Part shown: positions 15,713 through 24,262 of the stretch, one piece after another | Position numbering within the stretch: position 1 is the stretch's first letter | Layout of the letters: each line of letters starts with the position of its first letter | From: Oscillospiraceae bacterium | GTDB lineage: Bacteria > Bacillota > Clostridia > Oscillospirales > Oscillospiraceae | Assembly: GCA_031290515.1 (NCBI GenBank) | Contig: JAITNK010000026.1 | Location: 1 to 39,848 of the forward strand | Length of the DNA stretch: 39,848 bases | Direction: 5' to 3' | Notes under the pieces: generated by a model | What the model was told of the DNA's origin: nothing | Seen by the model: the letters and a program-made list of their open reading frames with translations, nothing else | Database searches by the model: none | Translations under genes and position numbers: made by a program

Positions 15713-16266
15713 TGGCTGAGAGCAAAGCGGAGTGGTATATAGTCCACACCTATTCGGGCTATGAAAACGCGGTCGCCTCGACGGTGCTGAAAGCCGCCGA
15801 AAACCGCGGAATGATGAAAACCGAGGAAAGCCCCAACCCCTCGAACGAGGTGATATTCGACGTTACGATTCCGGTCGAAACCGTCACGGAATACGTCGAA
15901 GGCAAGGAGAAAATCTCCGAACGGAAGGTTTTTCCGGGATATGTGCTGATTCGTATGGCAATGACGGACGAGTCGTGGCACCTCGTCAGAAACGTGCGCG
16001 GCGTCACCGGGTTCGTCGGCAGCGGAAACAAGGCGGTTCCGCTCACCGAGGAGGAGGTGCGCTCGATAGGACTCGAAAAGCGCGTCGCCGTCGCCGTGGG
16101 GTACGACGTGGGTTCCGCCGTCAAGATTGTGGACGGTCCGTTTGACGGGTTCATCGGCAAGGTCGAGAGCGTCGATAAGGCGAACGCGCGCGCGCAGGTC
16201 ATCGTATCTATGTTCGGGCGCGAAACGCCGGTAGACCTCGAGTTCCGGCAGATTCAGGCGGTATAG
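15712..16266 (+). CDS. nusG: Transcription termination/antitermination protein NusG
   Basis: A 184-aa RNA polymerase-binding elongation factor. The N-terminal NGN domain starts EWYIVHTYSGYENAVAS and includes KVFPGYVLIRM and VRGVTGFVG. The C-terminal KOW domain is visible as VKIVDGPFDGFIGKVESVD. The ATG shares one base with the secE stop, so translation is coupled. Length and domain order are normal. Confidence 0.97.
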   Translation: MAESKAEWYIVHTYSGYENAVASTVLKAAENRGMMKTEESPNPSNEVIFDVTIPVETVTEYVEGKEKISERKVFPGYVLIRMAMTDESWHLVRNVRGVTGFVGSGNKAVPLTEEEVRSIGLEKRVAVAVGYDVGSAVKIVDGPFDGFIGKVESVDKANARAQVIVSMFGRETPVDLEFRQIQAV

Positions 16267-16424
16267 CCGGAAGCGGACCGGGAAACCGGTATGCGCCGGG
16301 ACCGCAAAATAAAAAGGCACCGCAGCCGCACCGCGGCTTTGTTGCGCCGCGCTTTGTGCGGCAAAGTGGGAGGAGTCCGGGAAACGGACTCCGCCGAAAA
16401 CCACATCAGGAGGAAATTTAATAA
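16267..16424 (+). promoter_or_regulatory. rplK leader with hairpins
   Basis: This 158-base gap folds locally. One hairpin has arms AGCCGC and GCGGCT (16324-16338) followed by TTGTT; another has arms GGAGTCCG and CGGACTCC (16372-16392, loop GGAAA) 32 bases before the rplK ATG. Attenuation or protein L1 binding is possible, as known for rplK-rplA leaders elsewhere, but no specific motif is proven. Confidence 0.45.
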
Positions 16425-16850
16425 ATGGCAGCGAAAATCACAGGGTACGTCAAACTTCAGATTCCCGCCGGAAAGGCGACTCCCGCGCCGCCCGTAGGAC
16501 CCGCGCTCGGACAGGCGGGCGTTAACATCACCGCGTTCACGAAGGAATTCAACGAGCGCACCGCGAAGGACGCGGGAATGATGATTCCGGTCGTCATAAC
16601 CGTTTACGCCGACCGCACTTTCTCCTTCGCGACGAAAGTTCCCCCCGTTCCGGACCTGCTTCGCCGTGCGACGGGCATCGAAAAAGGCTCCGGCGTTCCG
16701 CAGCGCGACAAGGTCGCGAACATTTCGTCGGCTGACGTTCGCAAAATCGCGGAACAGAAACTTCCGGACACGAACGCCGGTTCGGTCGAGGCGGCGATGC
16801 GTATGGTCGCCGGCACAGCCCGCAGTATGGGCATCGTGGTCACGGACTAA
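16425..16850 (+). CDS. rplK: Ribosomal protein L11
   Basis: A 141-aa protein of the GTPase-associated centre of the 50S subunit. It shows the diagnostic [19 protein letters not shown] near the start, [16 protein letters not shown], and the rRNA-binding C-terminal half. The ATG has AGGAGG upstream. Followed after 16 bases by rplA. Confidence 0.98.
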   Translation: MAAKITGYVKLQIPAGKATPAPPVGPALGQAGVNITAFTKEFNERTAKDAGMMIPVVITVYADRTFSFATKVPPVPDLLRRATGIEKGSGVPQRDKVANISSADVRKIAEQKLPDTNAGSVEAAMRMVAGTARSMGIVVTD

Positions 16851-16866
16851 GGGGAGGAAAAGACGA

Positions 16867-17559
16867 ATGTTCAGAGGCAAAAACTATAAAGAGAGCGTAA
16901 AGCTCATCGAAAAAACGCAGCAGTACGACTCCGCGGAGGCGTTCGACCTCGTAATCAAGACCTCGAAAGCGAAGTTCGACGAGACGGTTGAGCTTCATAT
17001 CAAGCTCGGAGTAGACTCGCGTCACGCGGACCAGCAGGTGCGCGGCGCGATAGTCCTGCCGCACGGCACCGGAAAAGTCCGCCGCGTACTCGTGTTCTGC
17101 AAGGAAGAGCGCGTCCAGGAATCGCTCGACGCGGGCGCGGATTACGCCGGAGGGCAGGAGCTTGTCGAGCGTATTCAGAAAGAGAATTTCTTCGATTACG
17201 ACGTCGTCGTCGCGACCCCGGATATGATGGGCGTCGTCGGACGGCTCGGAAAAATCCTCGGACCCAAGGGCTTGATGCCGACCCCGAAAGCCGGTACGGT
17301 CACGGCGAATATCGCGCAGGCGATTTCGGAAATCAAAGCGGGTAAAATCGAGTACCGTCTCGACAAGACGAACATCATTCACTGCCCGATCGGTAAGGTC
17401 TCGTTCGGCGTGGAGAAGCTGAACGACAACTACGCCGCGCTCGTTTCGGCGGTAATCCGCGCGAAGCCCGCCGCCGCGAAAGGGCAGTACATCAGAAGCT
17501 GCGTCACCGCGAGTACGATGGGACCCGGCGTTAAAATCAACGCGCAGAAGCAGATATAG
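16867..17559 (+). CDS. rplA: Ribosomal protein L1
   Basis: A 230-aa L1-stalk protein. Recognisable parts are [52 protein letters not shown] and the C-terminal [10 protein letters not shown]. The ATG at 16867 has GGGGAGG upstream. A strong terminator follows, so the rplJ-rplL genes common after rplA are not co-transcribed and are not in this window. Confidence 0.98.
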   Translation: MFRGKNYKESVKLIEKTQQYDSAEAFDLVIKTSKAKFDETVELHIKLGVDSRHADQQVRGAIVLPHGTGKVRRVLVFCKEERVQESLDAGADYAGGQELVERIQKENFFDYDVVVATPDMMGVVGRLGKILGPKGLMPTPKAGTVTANIAQAISEIKAGKIEYRLDKTNIIHCPIGKVSFGVEKLNDNYAALVSAVIRAKPAAAKGQYIRSCVTASTMGPGVKINAQKQI

Positions 17560-17572
17560 GATAGCGCAATAT

Positions 17573-17607
17573 AAACGACCGGCGGGGCATTGCTCCGCCG
17601 GTCGTTT
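17573..17607 (+). terminator. rplA terminator
   Basis: A 16-bp stem, AAACGACCGGCGGGGC pairing with GCTCCGCCGGTCGTTT through one G-U pair, with an ATT loop, 13 bases past the stop codon. Confidence 0.88.
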
Positions 17608-17623
17608 GCTGTCAGCCGCGCGG

Positions 17624-17741
17624 AGCGCGGGAGCGCGTCGCCCGACCGGGCGGCAGATAAGCCGACAGCGCCGGCTCCGCGTCCGCAGACGCGTACCCCG
17701 TGCGAGCGCGGAGCGCGGGAGGGCTTCGCCCGACCGGGCGG
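17624..17741 (+). repeat. Two palindromic repeat copies
   Basis: Copies at 17624-17653 and 17712-17741. The second has the full form CGGGAGGGCTTCGCCCGACC with a 4-bp inner stem GGGC/GCCC; the first is divergent. Confidence 0.7.
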
Positions 17742-17843
17742 CAAAAAAGTGATTTGCGTTGCGAGTATCCGGGCGTAAAACGGCGAAAACAAGAGCTGTG
17801 CGCCGATAGCGACTTTTGAGACGCGAATTTCTCAAAATTGTTC

Positions 17844-17872
17844 TTGACATACCGTGCCGTTTGGGTTTTAAT
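17844..17872 (+). promoter_or_regulatory. Promoter of rplM operon
   Basis: TTGACA, 17 bases, TTTAAT (17867-17872), 57 bases before the rplM start. Confidence 0.75.
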
Positions 17873-17929
17873 TATCGGGCTGCAATTTAAGAACAAAAAC
17901 AGGCAAAAACCCGAAAAGGAGATATTTAC

Positions 17930-18373
17930 TTGTCAACAACACTTGCAAAACCCAATGAAGTCGTCCGCAAATGGTATGTGCTCGACGCGAAAGGCGAAAG
18001 CCTCGGACGCACAGCCGTCAAGGCGGCGGTACTGCTCCGCGGAAAGCACAAGCCGGACTACACGCCGAACGTCGATACCGGAGACTTCGTTATCGTCGTA
18101 AACTGCGCCGAGGCGGTGCTGACCGGAGACAAGCTGCGGCAGAAGTACTACCGCCGCCATTCCGGCTGGATCGGCGGACTGAAAGAAATTCAGTACAAGC
18201 AGATTATGGAGACGCGTCCCGAATTCGCGATGACGGTCGCGGTTGACGGTATGCTCGCGAAAAACAGTCTCGGACGCGCGCAGGCGAAGCGGCTTCGCGT
18301 GTTCGCCGGAGCGGAGCATATCCACGCGGCGCAGAAGCCCGAAGTCATTGCGAATCAGGGGAGGACGAAATAA
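17930..18373 (+). CDS. rplM: Ribosomal protein L13
   Basis: A 147-aa early-assembly 50S protein. It contains KWYVLDAKGESLGRTA, LLRGKHKPDYTPNVDTGDFV and the C-terminal LRVFAGAEHIHAAQKPE. The start is TTG at 17930 with AAAAGGAG upstream; no ATG gives a complete N-terminus. The stop TAA is followed immediately by the rpsI ATG. Confidence 0.97.
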   Translation: MSTTLAKPNEVVRKWYVLDAKGESLGRTAVKAAVLLRGKHKPDYTPNVDTGDFVIVVNCAEAVLTGDKLRQKYYRRHSGWIGGLKEIQYKQIMETRPEFAMTVAVDGMLAKNSLGRAQAKRLRVFAGAEHIHAAQKPEVIANQGRTK

Positions 18374-18778
18374 ATGTATCAGAGCAAAAAGCCCTATCTC
18401 TACGGCACCGGCAGACGCAAATCCTCGGTCGCGCGCGTACATCTGTTTCTCGGAGGCACCGGAACGATTACAATCAACGGACGCGACATTGACGACTATT
18501 TCGGTCTCGAAACGCTGAAGCTGCTCGTGCGTCAGCCGCTCGAAACGACCGGACTTTCCGGCAAGGTGGACATCGAAGCGACGGCGTCGGGCGGCGGAGT
18601 TACCGGGCAGGCGGGAGCCGTGCGCCACGGCGTAGCCCGCGCGCTGCTCCTCGCGGACGGAGACTACCGCGCCGCGCTGAAAGCCGCGGGATTCCTGACG
18701 CGCGACCCCAGAATGAAAGAGCGCAAGAAGTACGGACTCAAGGCAGCCCGCCGCGCTCCGCAGTTCTCCAAGCGGTAG
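18374..18778 (+). CDS. rpsI: Ribosomal protein S9
   Basis: A 134-aa 30S protein whose C-terminal tail reaches the P site. It shows [16 protein letters not shown] at the start and ends RRAPQFSKR, the conserved tail. It has its own GGGAGG site within the rplM end and starts with no gap after rplM. Confidence 0.98.
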   Translation: MYQSKKPYLYGTGRRKSSVARVHLFLGGTGTITINGRDIDDYFGLETLKLLVRQPLETTGLSGKVDIEATASGGGVTGQAGAVRHGVARALLLADGDYRAALKAAGFLTRDPRMKERKKYGLKAARRAPQFSKR

Positions 18779-18779
18779 T

Positions 18780-19352
18780 TTGAAACCCCTAACGGCTGCC
18801 GGAGAGACGGCAAAGCCGTCTCCGGGTAAGCGGCGTGACGGTTTTGCCGGACCGGGCGAACAAATAGACCTGCGCGAGGTCATCGGCGTTCCCGGAATGA
18901 CGCAGAGCTTCGGGTTCACGCCCGACCTGACCGCATTTCTCGGCGGAATGTACTCCGGGGTGCGCGGCACTCCGAAAGTTACGGGCAAAATCCGCAACAG
19001 CGCGGGGACGCTCTCGCTCGCGGCGCATATTGACGCAGTCGTTACCGCGACCTGTTCGCGGTGCCTGAAGGAATTCGGCTTCGTCATAGAGCGGGACATT
19101 ACCGCGTCTCTGTCCGAGAGTCCGGAAGCGGAAGAGGATTCCGAGCTGTACTGCGTTTCCGACGCGAAAATCGACGCGAACGAGCTTATAGTTACGGAGC
19201 TTATACTCGATTCGCCGCAAAGTCCGGTATGCCGCGAGGACTGCGCCGGGCTGTGCGTAAAGTGCGGAAAAGACCTGAACGAGGGCGAATGCGGTTGCGC
19301 CGGCGAAGCCGACCCGCGTTTCGCCGCGCTGCTCGGCTGGTCTGACGAATAG
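18780..19352 (+). CDS. DUF177 (YceD-family) protein
   Basis: A 190-aa protein of the YceD/DUF177 family, commonly encoded before rpmF and associated with 23S rRNA metabolism. The family core begins at about residue 33 (IDLREVIGVPGMTQSF), with cysteine pairs C92/C95 in CSRCLKEF and a C-terminal CREDCAGLCVKCGKDL then GECGC. The only usable start is TTG at 18780, two bases after the rpsI stop and without a good ribosome site, so coupling is likely. Codons 5-30 lie in palindromic DNA related to the dispersed repeats (GACGGC-AAA-GCCGTC), giving an N-terminal extension compared with relatives. Confidence 0.85.
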   Translation: MKPLTAAGETAKPSPGKRRDGFAGPGEQIDLREVIGVPGMTQSFGFTPDLTAFLGGMYSGVRGTPKVTGKIRNSAGTLSLAAHIDAVVTATCSRCLKEFGFVIERDITASLSESPEAEEDSELYCVSDAKIDANELIVTELILDSPQSPVCREDCAGLCVKCGKDLNEGECGCAGEADPRFAALLGWSDE

Positions 19353-19483
19353 CTGTCCGGCGAGCGGCACCGTGACCGCAGTCGCGTACGCGTGCGAGCT
19401 TGCGAGCGGATAATACACCGGCGGATAATACAATCGCAGGCAGGGCTTTGCCCTGCCGAGCGTCTGACAAGGAGGTATAAAAA
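19353..19483 (+). other. DUF177-rpmF gap with hairpin
   Basis: Contains a tandem CGGATAATACA pair and a perfect 8-bp hairpin (GGCAGGGC, TTT, GCCCTGCC at 19439-19457) just before the rpmF ribosome site. No gene seen. Confidence 0.6.
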
Positions 19484-19663
19484 ATGGCTGTCCCGAAAAG
19501 TAAAACGTCGAAGGCCCGCCGCGACAAGCGGCGCAGCTCCCACTGGAAGCTCGCGGTTCCGGGCGTTGTCAAATGCCCGAAATGCGGCGAGTTCAAGCTC
19601 CCGCACAGAGCCTGCCGCGCCTGCGGCACATATAACGGACGCGACGTTATCTCGGTAGACTGA
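19484..19663 (+). CDS. rpmF: Ribosomal protein L32
   Basis: A 59-aa 50S protein. It begins [19 protein letters not shown] and carries the zinc ribbon [18 protein letters not shown] before GRDVISV. The ATG has AAGGAGG upstream. The yceD-rpmF order is conserved across bacteria. Confidence 0.97.
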   Translation: MAVPKSKTSKARRDKRRSSHWKLAVPGVVKCPKCGEFKLPHRACRACGTYNGRDVISVD

Positions 19664-19683
19664 TAGCGCGGCGCGTCTTACGA

Positions 19684-19709
19684 AAAAATGCGGGGATTCC
19701 CGCATTTTT
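19684..19709 (+). terminator. rpmF terminator
   Basis: A perfect stem AAAAATGCGGG and CCCGCATTTTT with loop GATT, ending in a T run, 20 bases after the rpmF stop. Confidence 0.92.
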
Positions 19710-19726
19710 GCTTGACGAGGGCGGCG

Positions 19727-21058
19727 GTGAGCGGAGTGGCGGATTTTTACGGAAGCGTAATAACGGACGCCGCGGCGGGTTCCCCCGCTGCGGCGGCGGA
19801 CGTGCGCGCCGGAGACTCGCTCGTCCGCATAAACGGACATATAATCGAGGACGTGCTTGATTACCGCTACTACGCCTACGACGCGCGGCTTCTGCTCGAA
19901 CTCAGGCGCGGCGGGAAAATCGTGTTCAAGCGCGTCCGCAAACGCGACGGAAGCGAACTCGGGCTGACGTTTGAGACCTATCTGATGAACGGCGAGCGTT
20001 CCTGCGCAAACCGGTGCATTTTCTGCTTTATCGACCAGCTTCCGCGCGGAATGCGAAGCACGCTGTACTACAAGGACGACGACGCGCGGCTGTCGTTCCT
20101 GCAAGGGAATTACATTACGCTGACGAATATGTCGGAACGCGAAATCGGGCGCGTAATCGCGCTCCGCGTGTCCCCGCTGAACGTCTCGGTGCATACGATG
20201 AACCCGGAACTGCGGGCGTATATGCTCGGAAACCCCGGAGGAGCCGGCGGAGTTGACGTTATACGCCGTCTCGCGGCGGCGGGGATTACGCTGAACTGTC
20301 AAATCGTGCTGTGCCGCGGCGTGAATGACGGCGCGGAGCTTGACCGTACAATGCGCGGGCTTGCGGAGCTTTATCCCGCGGTCGCGAGCGTTTCGGTCGT
20401 ACCCGCCGGGCTTACGAAGTACCGCGGCGGACTCGCGAAGCTCGAGCCGTACGACCGCGAATCGGCGCGCGCGGAGGTCGAGCGGACGGAAGCGTTCGCG
20501 CAAAAGTGTCTGACCGAATACGGCTCGCGGATTTTTTTCGTCGCCGACGAGCTGTATCTCAAAGCGGGACTCGGTATTCCGCAGGACGCGGCGTACGAGG
20601 ACTATCCGCAGCTTGAAAACGGCGTGGGAATGCTGCGCTCGCTGATAACGGAGTTCGGGGACGCGCTCGAATCGGAGACGCTGCGAAGCACCGGAGCGGG
20701 TTTTACGGCGGTTACGGGGCTTGCGGCGGAAAAATTCGTGAACGAATTGTTATCGGACGCGCAAAGCTCCGGAAAGTATGGTACAATAAAGGGCAGGGTA
20801 CTCGGCGCGGTCAACCGCTTCTTCGGCGAGACCGTGGACGTGGCGGGTCTCGTCACCGGGTCGGACGTTATACGGACGCTGCGTGAAAATCTCCCGGTCG
20901 GGGAGCGTCTGCTGATACCGCGCAATATGCTGCGGCACGGCGGGACGATGTTTCTCGACGACGTTACCGCGGAGGACGTTGAGCGCGAGTTCGGCGTCGC
21001 CGTGCGCGTAGTCGAAAACGACGGCGCGGACTTGCTCCGCGCGATGCTCGGACACTGA
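19727..21058 (+). CDS. DUF512 radical SAM protein
   Basis: A 443-aa protein. An N-terminal PDZ-like segment (GSPAAAADVRAGDSLVRING) leads into a radical SAM core with the cluster cysteines C93, C97 and C100 in CANRCIFCF, and a C-terminal DUF512 domain. The family is widespread in Firmicutes, usually next to der, as here; its reaction is unknown. The GTG at 19727 was chosen because GAGGG lies close upstream and the PDZ motif then begins at the usual distance; TTG 19712 or GTG 19736 remain possible. It starts 18 bases after the rpmF terminator. Confidence 0.9.
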   Translation: MSGVADFYGSVITDAAAGSPAAAADVRAGDSLVRINGHIIEDVLDYRYYAYDARLLLELRRGGKIVFKRVRKRDGSELGLTFETYLMNGERSCANRCIFCFIDQLPRGMRSTLYYKDDDARLSFLQGNYITLTNMSEREIGRVIALRVSPLNVSVHTMNPELRAYMLGNPGGAGGVDVIRRLAAAGITLNCQIVLCRGVNDGAELDRTMRGLAELYPAVASVSVVPAGLTKYRGGLAKLEPYDRESARAEVERTEAFAQKCLTEYGSRIFFVADELYLKAGLGIPQDAAYEDYPQLENGVGMLRSLITEFGDALESETLRSTGAGFTAVTGLAAEKFVNELLSDAQSSGKYGTIKGRVLGAVNRFFGETVDVAGLVTGSDVIRTLRENLPVGERLLIPRNMLRHGGTMFLDDVTAEDVEREFGVAVRVVENDGADLLRAMLGH

Positions 21059-21088
21059 AGCCGCAAACTAAACGCCGAAAGGTACTGA

Positions 21089-22408
21089 ATGAAACCGCTT
21101 ATCGCAATCGTGGGACGACCGAACGTCGGGAAATCTATGCTATTCAACCGAATAACCGGCAGGCGCAGCGCGATTGTCGAAGACACGCCGGGCGTTACGC
21201 GCGACAGACTTTACGGTTCGTCCGACTGGGCGGGACGCGACTTCGCGATTGTTGACACCGGCGGAATCGAGCCGAAAACCGATAATGAGATTCTGCTTTT
21301 TATGCGCGAACAGGCGGTTATCGCAATCGAAACGGCGGACGTTATTGTGCTTGTCTGCGATATTACGACCGGAGTCACCGCGGCGGACGGCGAAGTCGCG
21401 GCTATGCTGAAGCGTTCCGGAAAGCCGGTCTGCGTAGCGGTCAACAAAATGGACTCGATAGGACCGGACGACCCGGGGATTTACGAGTTTTATTCGCTCG
21501 GACTCGGCGACCCGGTTGCCGTTTCCGCGGTTCACGGTCACGGCACCGACGACCTGCTCGACTTCTGCATAAAGCATTTCCCGGACAACCGGGACGGCGG
21601 GGAAGAGGGCGACCGCATACCGGTCGCGATTATCGGCAAACCGAACGCCGGGAAATCGTCGCTGCTCAACAACATTCTCGGCGAGGAGCGCGTCATCGTG
21701 TCGGAGGTAATGGGTACGACGCGGGACGCAATCGACGCGGAATTTGAAAACGGATACGGAAAGTATCTGTTTATCGACACGGCGGGAATCCGCCGCCGCT
21801 CGCGCGTGGACACCGCAATCGAGGCTTACAGCGTTATGCGCGCGGAGGCGGCAATCGAGCGTTGCGCCGTCTGCCTGATTATGATTGACGCGACCGCCGG
21901 GGTTACGGAGCAGGACACCAAGGTCGCGGGACTCGCTCACGAGGCGGGCAAGGCTTCGGTAATCGTCGTCAACAAGTGGGACCTCGTCGAAAAAGAGACC
22001 GGCACAATGGAGAAAATGCGTCAGGAAGTCCTGCGCGACCTGCCGTATATGACGTACGCGCCGGTTGCGTTCATCTCCGCGAAAACCGGTTCGCGGGTAG
22101 ACCGGCTTTTTGAGCTTATCAACTACGTCGATAACCAGTCCGCGACGCGAATCACGACCGGAATGCTGAACGAAATTCTCGCGGACGCGGTCGCGCGGGT
22201 TCAGCCGCCGACGGATAAAGGGCGCAGACTTAAAATATACTATATCACGCAGACCTCGGTTCGCCCGCCGACTTTTGTAATGTTCTGCAACGACACGGAG
22301 CTGTTTCACTTCTCGTACAAACGCTATCTCGAAAACAGAATCCGCGAGACGTTCGGACTCGAGGGTACTCCGGTGCGGATAATCGTCCGCGAGCGCGGCG
22401 ACGAGTAG
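21089..22408 (+). CDS. der: Ribosome biogenesis GTPase Der
   Basis: A 439-aa 50S assembly factor with two tandem GTPase domains. Domain 1 has GRPNVGKS at 8-15, DTGG and NKMD; domain 2 has GKPNAGKS at 183-190, DTAGIRRR and NKWD. The C-terminal KH-like domain ends FGLEGTPVRIIVRER. The ATG has AAAGGT upstream. It follows the DUF512 gene by 30 bases and is followed, after a gap with a dispersed element, by plsY. Confidence 0.98.
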   Translation: MKPLIAIVGRPNVGKSMLFNRITGRRSAIVEDTPGVTRDRLYGSSDWAGRDFAIVDTGGIEPKTDNEILLFMREQAVIAIETADVIVLVCDITTGVTAADGEVAAMLKRSGKPVCVAVNKMDSIGPDDPGIYEFYSLGLGDPVAVSAVHGHGTDDLLDFCIKHFPDNRDGGEEGDRIPVAIIGKPNAGKSSLLNNILGEERVIVSEVMGTTRDAIDAEFENGYGKYLFIDTAGIRRRSRVDTAIEAYSVMRAEAAIERCAVCLIMIDATAGVTEQDTKVAGLAHEAGKASVIVVNKWDLVEKETGTMEKMRQEVLRDLPYMTYAPVAFISAKTGSRVDRLFELINYVDNQSATRITTGMLNEILADAVARVQPPTDKGRRLKIYYITQTSVRPPTFVMFCNDTELFHFSYKRYLENRIRETFGLEGTPVRIIVRERGDE

Positions 22409-22481
22409 GCATACGGGCGGCGATTATGAAGAATTGCGGAGCCGCGCGCGGCGTACGAACCTGATAGCGGGACGCGTCGGA

Positions 22482-22519
22482 TACGCGCTTTTTCGGGAAA
22501 AGCCGCAAAAGCAGAGTAT
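22482..22519 (+). repeat. Dispersed element shared with 9381
   Basis: Related to 9381-9420: TACGCGCTTTTT, CGGGAAAA, GCCGCAAAA, GCAGAGT. It lies in the der-plsY gap. Confidence 0.55.
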
Positions 22520-22551
22520 GGTTTGCGCGGAAAGGGGGAGCAAATGCTGCT

Positions 22552-23223
22552 ATGAATGAATATCTTACCTACGCGCTTATAGTCGTCGAGGCTTACATTA
22601 TCGGCGGCGTTAACGGCGCGCTCATCACGTCAAAATATCTGTACCGGCGCGACATCCGCGAATACGGCAGCGGCAACCCGGGACTTACGAACTTCTACCG
22701 GGTGTTCGGCAAGGCGGGAGTCCTGCTCGTCGTCATAATCGACGTTGCGAAAACGGCGGGACCCGTGTTTATAGGCTGGTGGCTCGCGGCGAAATTCGGG
22801 TGGTCGGGGCTTACCGGGCGCACAACGGCTGGAATCGGAGTCGTACTCGGGCACTGTTTTCCGCTGTTTTACAAGTTCAAGGGCGGTAAAGCGGTTCTCG
22901 CGCTCGGAGTGCTGCTGTTTACAATCGACTGGCACTGCTCGGTTATCGGCTGGGGTACTTTTCTCGTAATCGTCGCGGCGACGAGGTACGTCTCGCTCGG
23001 CGCGGTTATCGGCTGTCTCGGGTACCCGGCGGGACTGCTGCTGTTCCGCATCGGCAGACCGGTTGACTGGATAGTCGCGGCGGTTTCGTGCGGCATACTC
23101 ATAGCGCGGCACTCCGCGAACATTAACCGGCTCGTACACGGCGCGGAGCACAAACTGTCGCTCGGGCTGCGCGGCAAAACGCGCGGAAAATCCGGTGTAA
23201 AACGGGGGGAAAAGCAGCGATGA
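22552..23223 (+). CDS. plsY: Glycerol-3-phosphate acyltransferase PlsY
   Basis: A 223-aa membrane enzyme that transfers the acyl group from acyl-phosphate to glycerol-3-phosphate, the first step of phospholipid synthesis. Motifs are GSGNPGLTNFYRVFG, then GHCFPLFYKFKGGKAV, and five membrane helices. The basic tail (LRGKTRGKSGVKRGEK) is longer than usual. The ATG has GGGGGAG upstream. Its TGA overlaps the gpsA ATG (ATGA), placing the supply of glycerol-3-phosphate and its acylation in one operon. Confidence 0.96.
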   Translation: MNEYLTYALIVVEAYIIGGVNGALITSKYLYRRDIREYGSGNPGLTNFYRVFGKAGVLLVVIIDVAKTAGPVFIGWWLAAKFGWSGLTGRTTAGIGVVLGHCFPLFYKFKGGKAVLALGVLLFTIDWHCSVIGWGTFLVIVAATRYVSLGAVIGCLGYPAGLLLFRIGRPVDWIVAAVSCGILIARHSANINRLVHGAEHKLSLGLRGKTRGKSGVKRGEKQR

Positions 23224-24212
23224 ACACCGCGGTTCTCGGCGCGGGCAGCTGGGGCATAGCCCTCGCGGACAAGCTCTTTGAAAATGGACACTCCGTCGCG
23301 CTCTGGGCGAAGCCGGAGCTTTGCGCGGAGCTTACGAAAACGCGCGAAAACCCGCGGCTTCCCGGCGTGATTATTCCGGACGGAATCCGAATCACCGGCG
23401 AAATCGAGGCAGCAAGCCCGGCGGAGCTTATAATAATCGCGCCGGCGTCGTACTCTGTGCGCGATTATATGACGCGTCTGCGCGGCTGCGCGCGGGACGG
23501 CGCGGTCGTCGTCTGCGCGTCGAAAGGCATTGACGCGGCGACCGGCGCGCGCTTTTCCGAGGTCGCGGAGGATATATTCGGCGGCTCGGTGCGGTTCGTT
23601 GCGCTGTCGGGACCGACTCACGCGGAGGAGGTCGAGCGCAAGGTGCCGACCGCCTGCGTTGCGGCGTCGAAAGACGCGGCGGCGGCGGAGCTTACGCAGG
23701 ACGCGCTGTTTTCGGAGAATTTCCGCGTCTACACGACGGACGATGTGGTCGGAGTCGAAATCTGTGCCGCGCTCAAAAACGTAATCGCGCTGTGCGCCGG
23801 GGTTTGCGACGGACTCGGCTTCGGCGACAACACTATTGCGACGCTCGCCACGCGCGGACTGTGGGAAATCACAAAGCTCGTGAAAGCTCTCGGCGGGCGG
23901 AGCGAAACCGTGTCCGGACTCGCGGGACTCGGCGACCTGATAGTAACCTGCACGTCGCGGCACTCGCGGAACCGCCGCGCGGGAGTCTATATCGGCGAGG
24001 GATACACGGCTGAAGCGGCGATGGAAAAGGTCGGCGCGGTGGTCGAGGGCTATTTTGCCGCGAACGCCGCGCGGCTGCTCGCGGAACGCCGTTCGGTCGA
24101 TATGCCGATTTGCGCCGAAGCGTATCGGGTACTGTACGAACACAAAAATCCGCGTCAGGCGATACGCGAACTTATGTCCCGCGGGAAGAAAAGCGAGAGC
24201 GGAGAAAATTAG
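23220..24212 (+). CDS. gpsA: Glycerol-3-phosphate dehydrogenase [NAD(P)+]
   Basis: A 330-aa enzyme reducing dihydroxyacetone phosphate to sn-glycerol-3-phosphate for lipid synthesis. The Rossmann motif GAGSWG is at 7-12; LSGPTHAEEV and ALKNVIALCAG (catalytic lysine) and GDNTIATLATRG follow as expected. Length is standard. It overlaps plsY by four bases and ends before a composite repeat and a strong terminator. Confidence 0.97.
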   Translation: MNTAVLGAGSWGIALADKLFENGHSVALWAKPELCAELTKTRENPRLPGVIIPDGIRITGEIEAASPAELIIIAPASYSVRDYMTRLRGCARDGAVVVCASKGIDAATGARFSEVAEDIFGGSVRFVALSGPTHAEEVERKVPTACVAASKDAAAAELTQDALFSENFRVYTTDDVVGVEICAALKNVIALCAGVCDGLGFGDNTIATLATRGLWEITKLVKALGGRSETVSGLAGLGDLIVTCTSRHSRNRRAGVYIGEGYTAEAAMEKVGAVVEGYFAANAARLLAERRSVDMPICAEAYRVLYEHKNPRQAIRELMSRGKKSESGEN

Positions 24213-24262
24213 CAGCCGGTAATTGAGAAGCTGCGCGTCCGCACCGCAGTTTGCGGCGGGCA

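Larger units (their letters stand above)
17560..17929. other. Gap between rplA and rplM
   Basis: No gene seen. Contents in order: the rplA terminator, two palindromic repeat copies, then the rplM promoter and leader. Confidence 0.6.

Noticed and set aside
17933-20503. An 856-codon minus-strand frame
   Set aside because: It lies opposite rplM, rpsI, DUF177, rpmF and DUF512; it is an artefact of GC-rich codon use.
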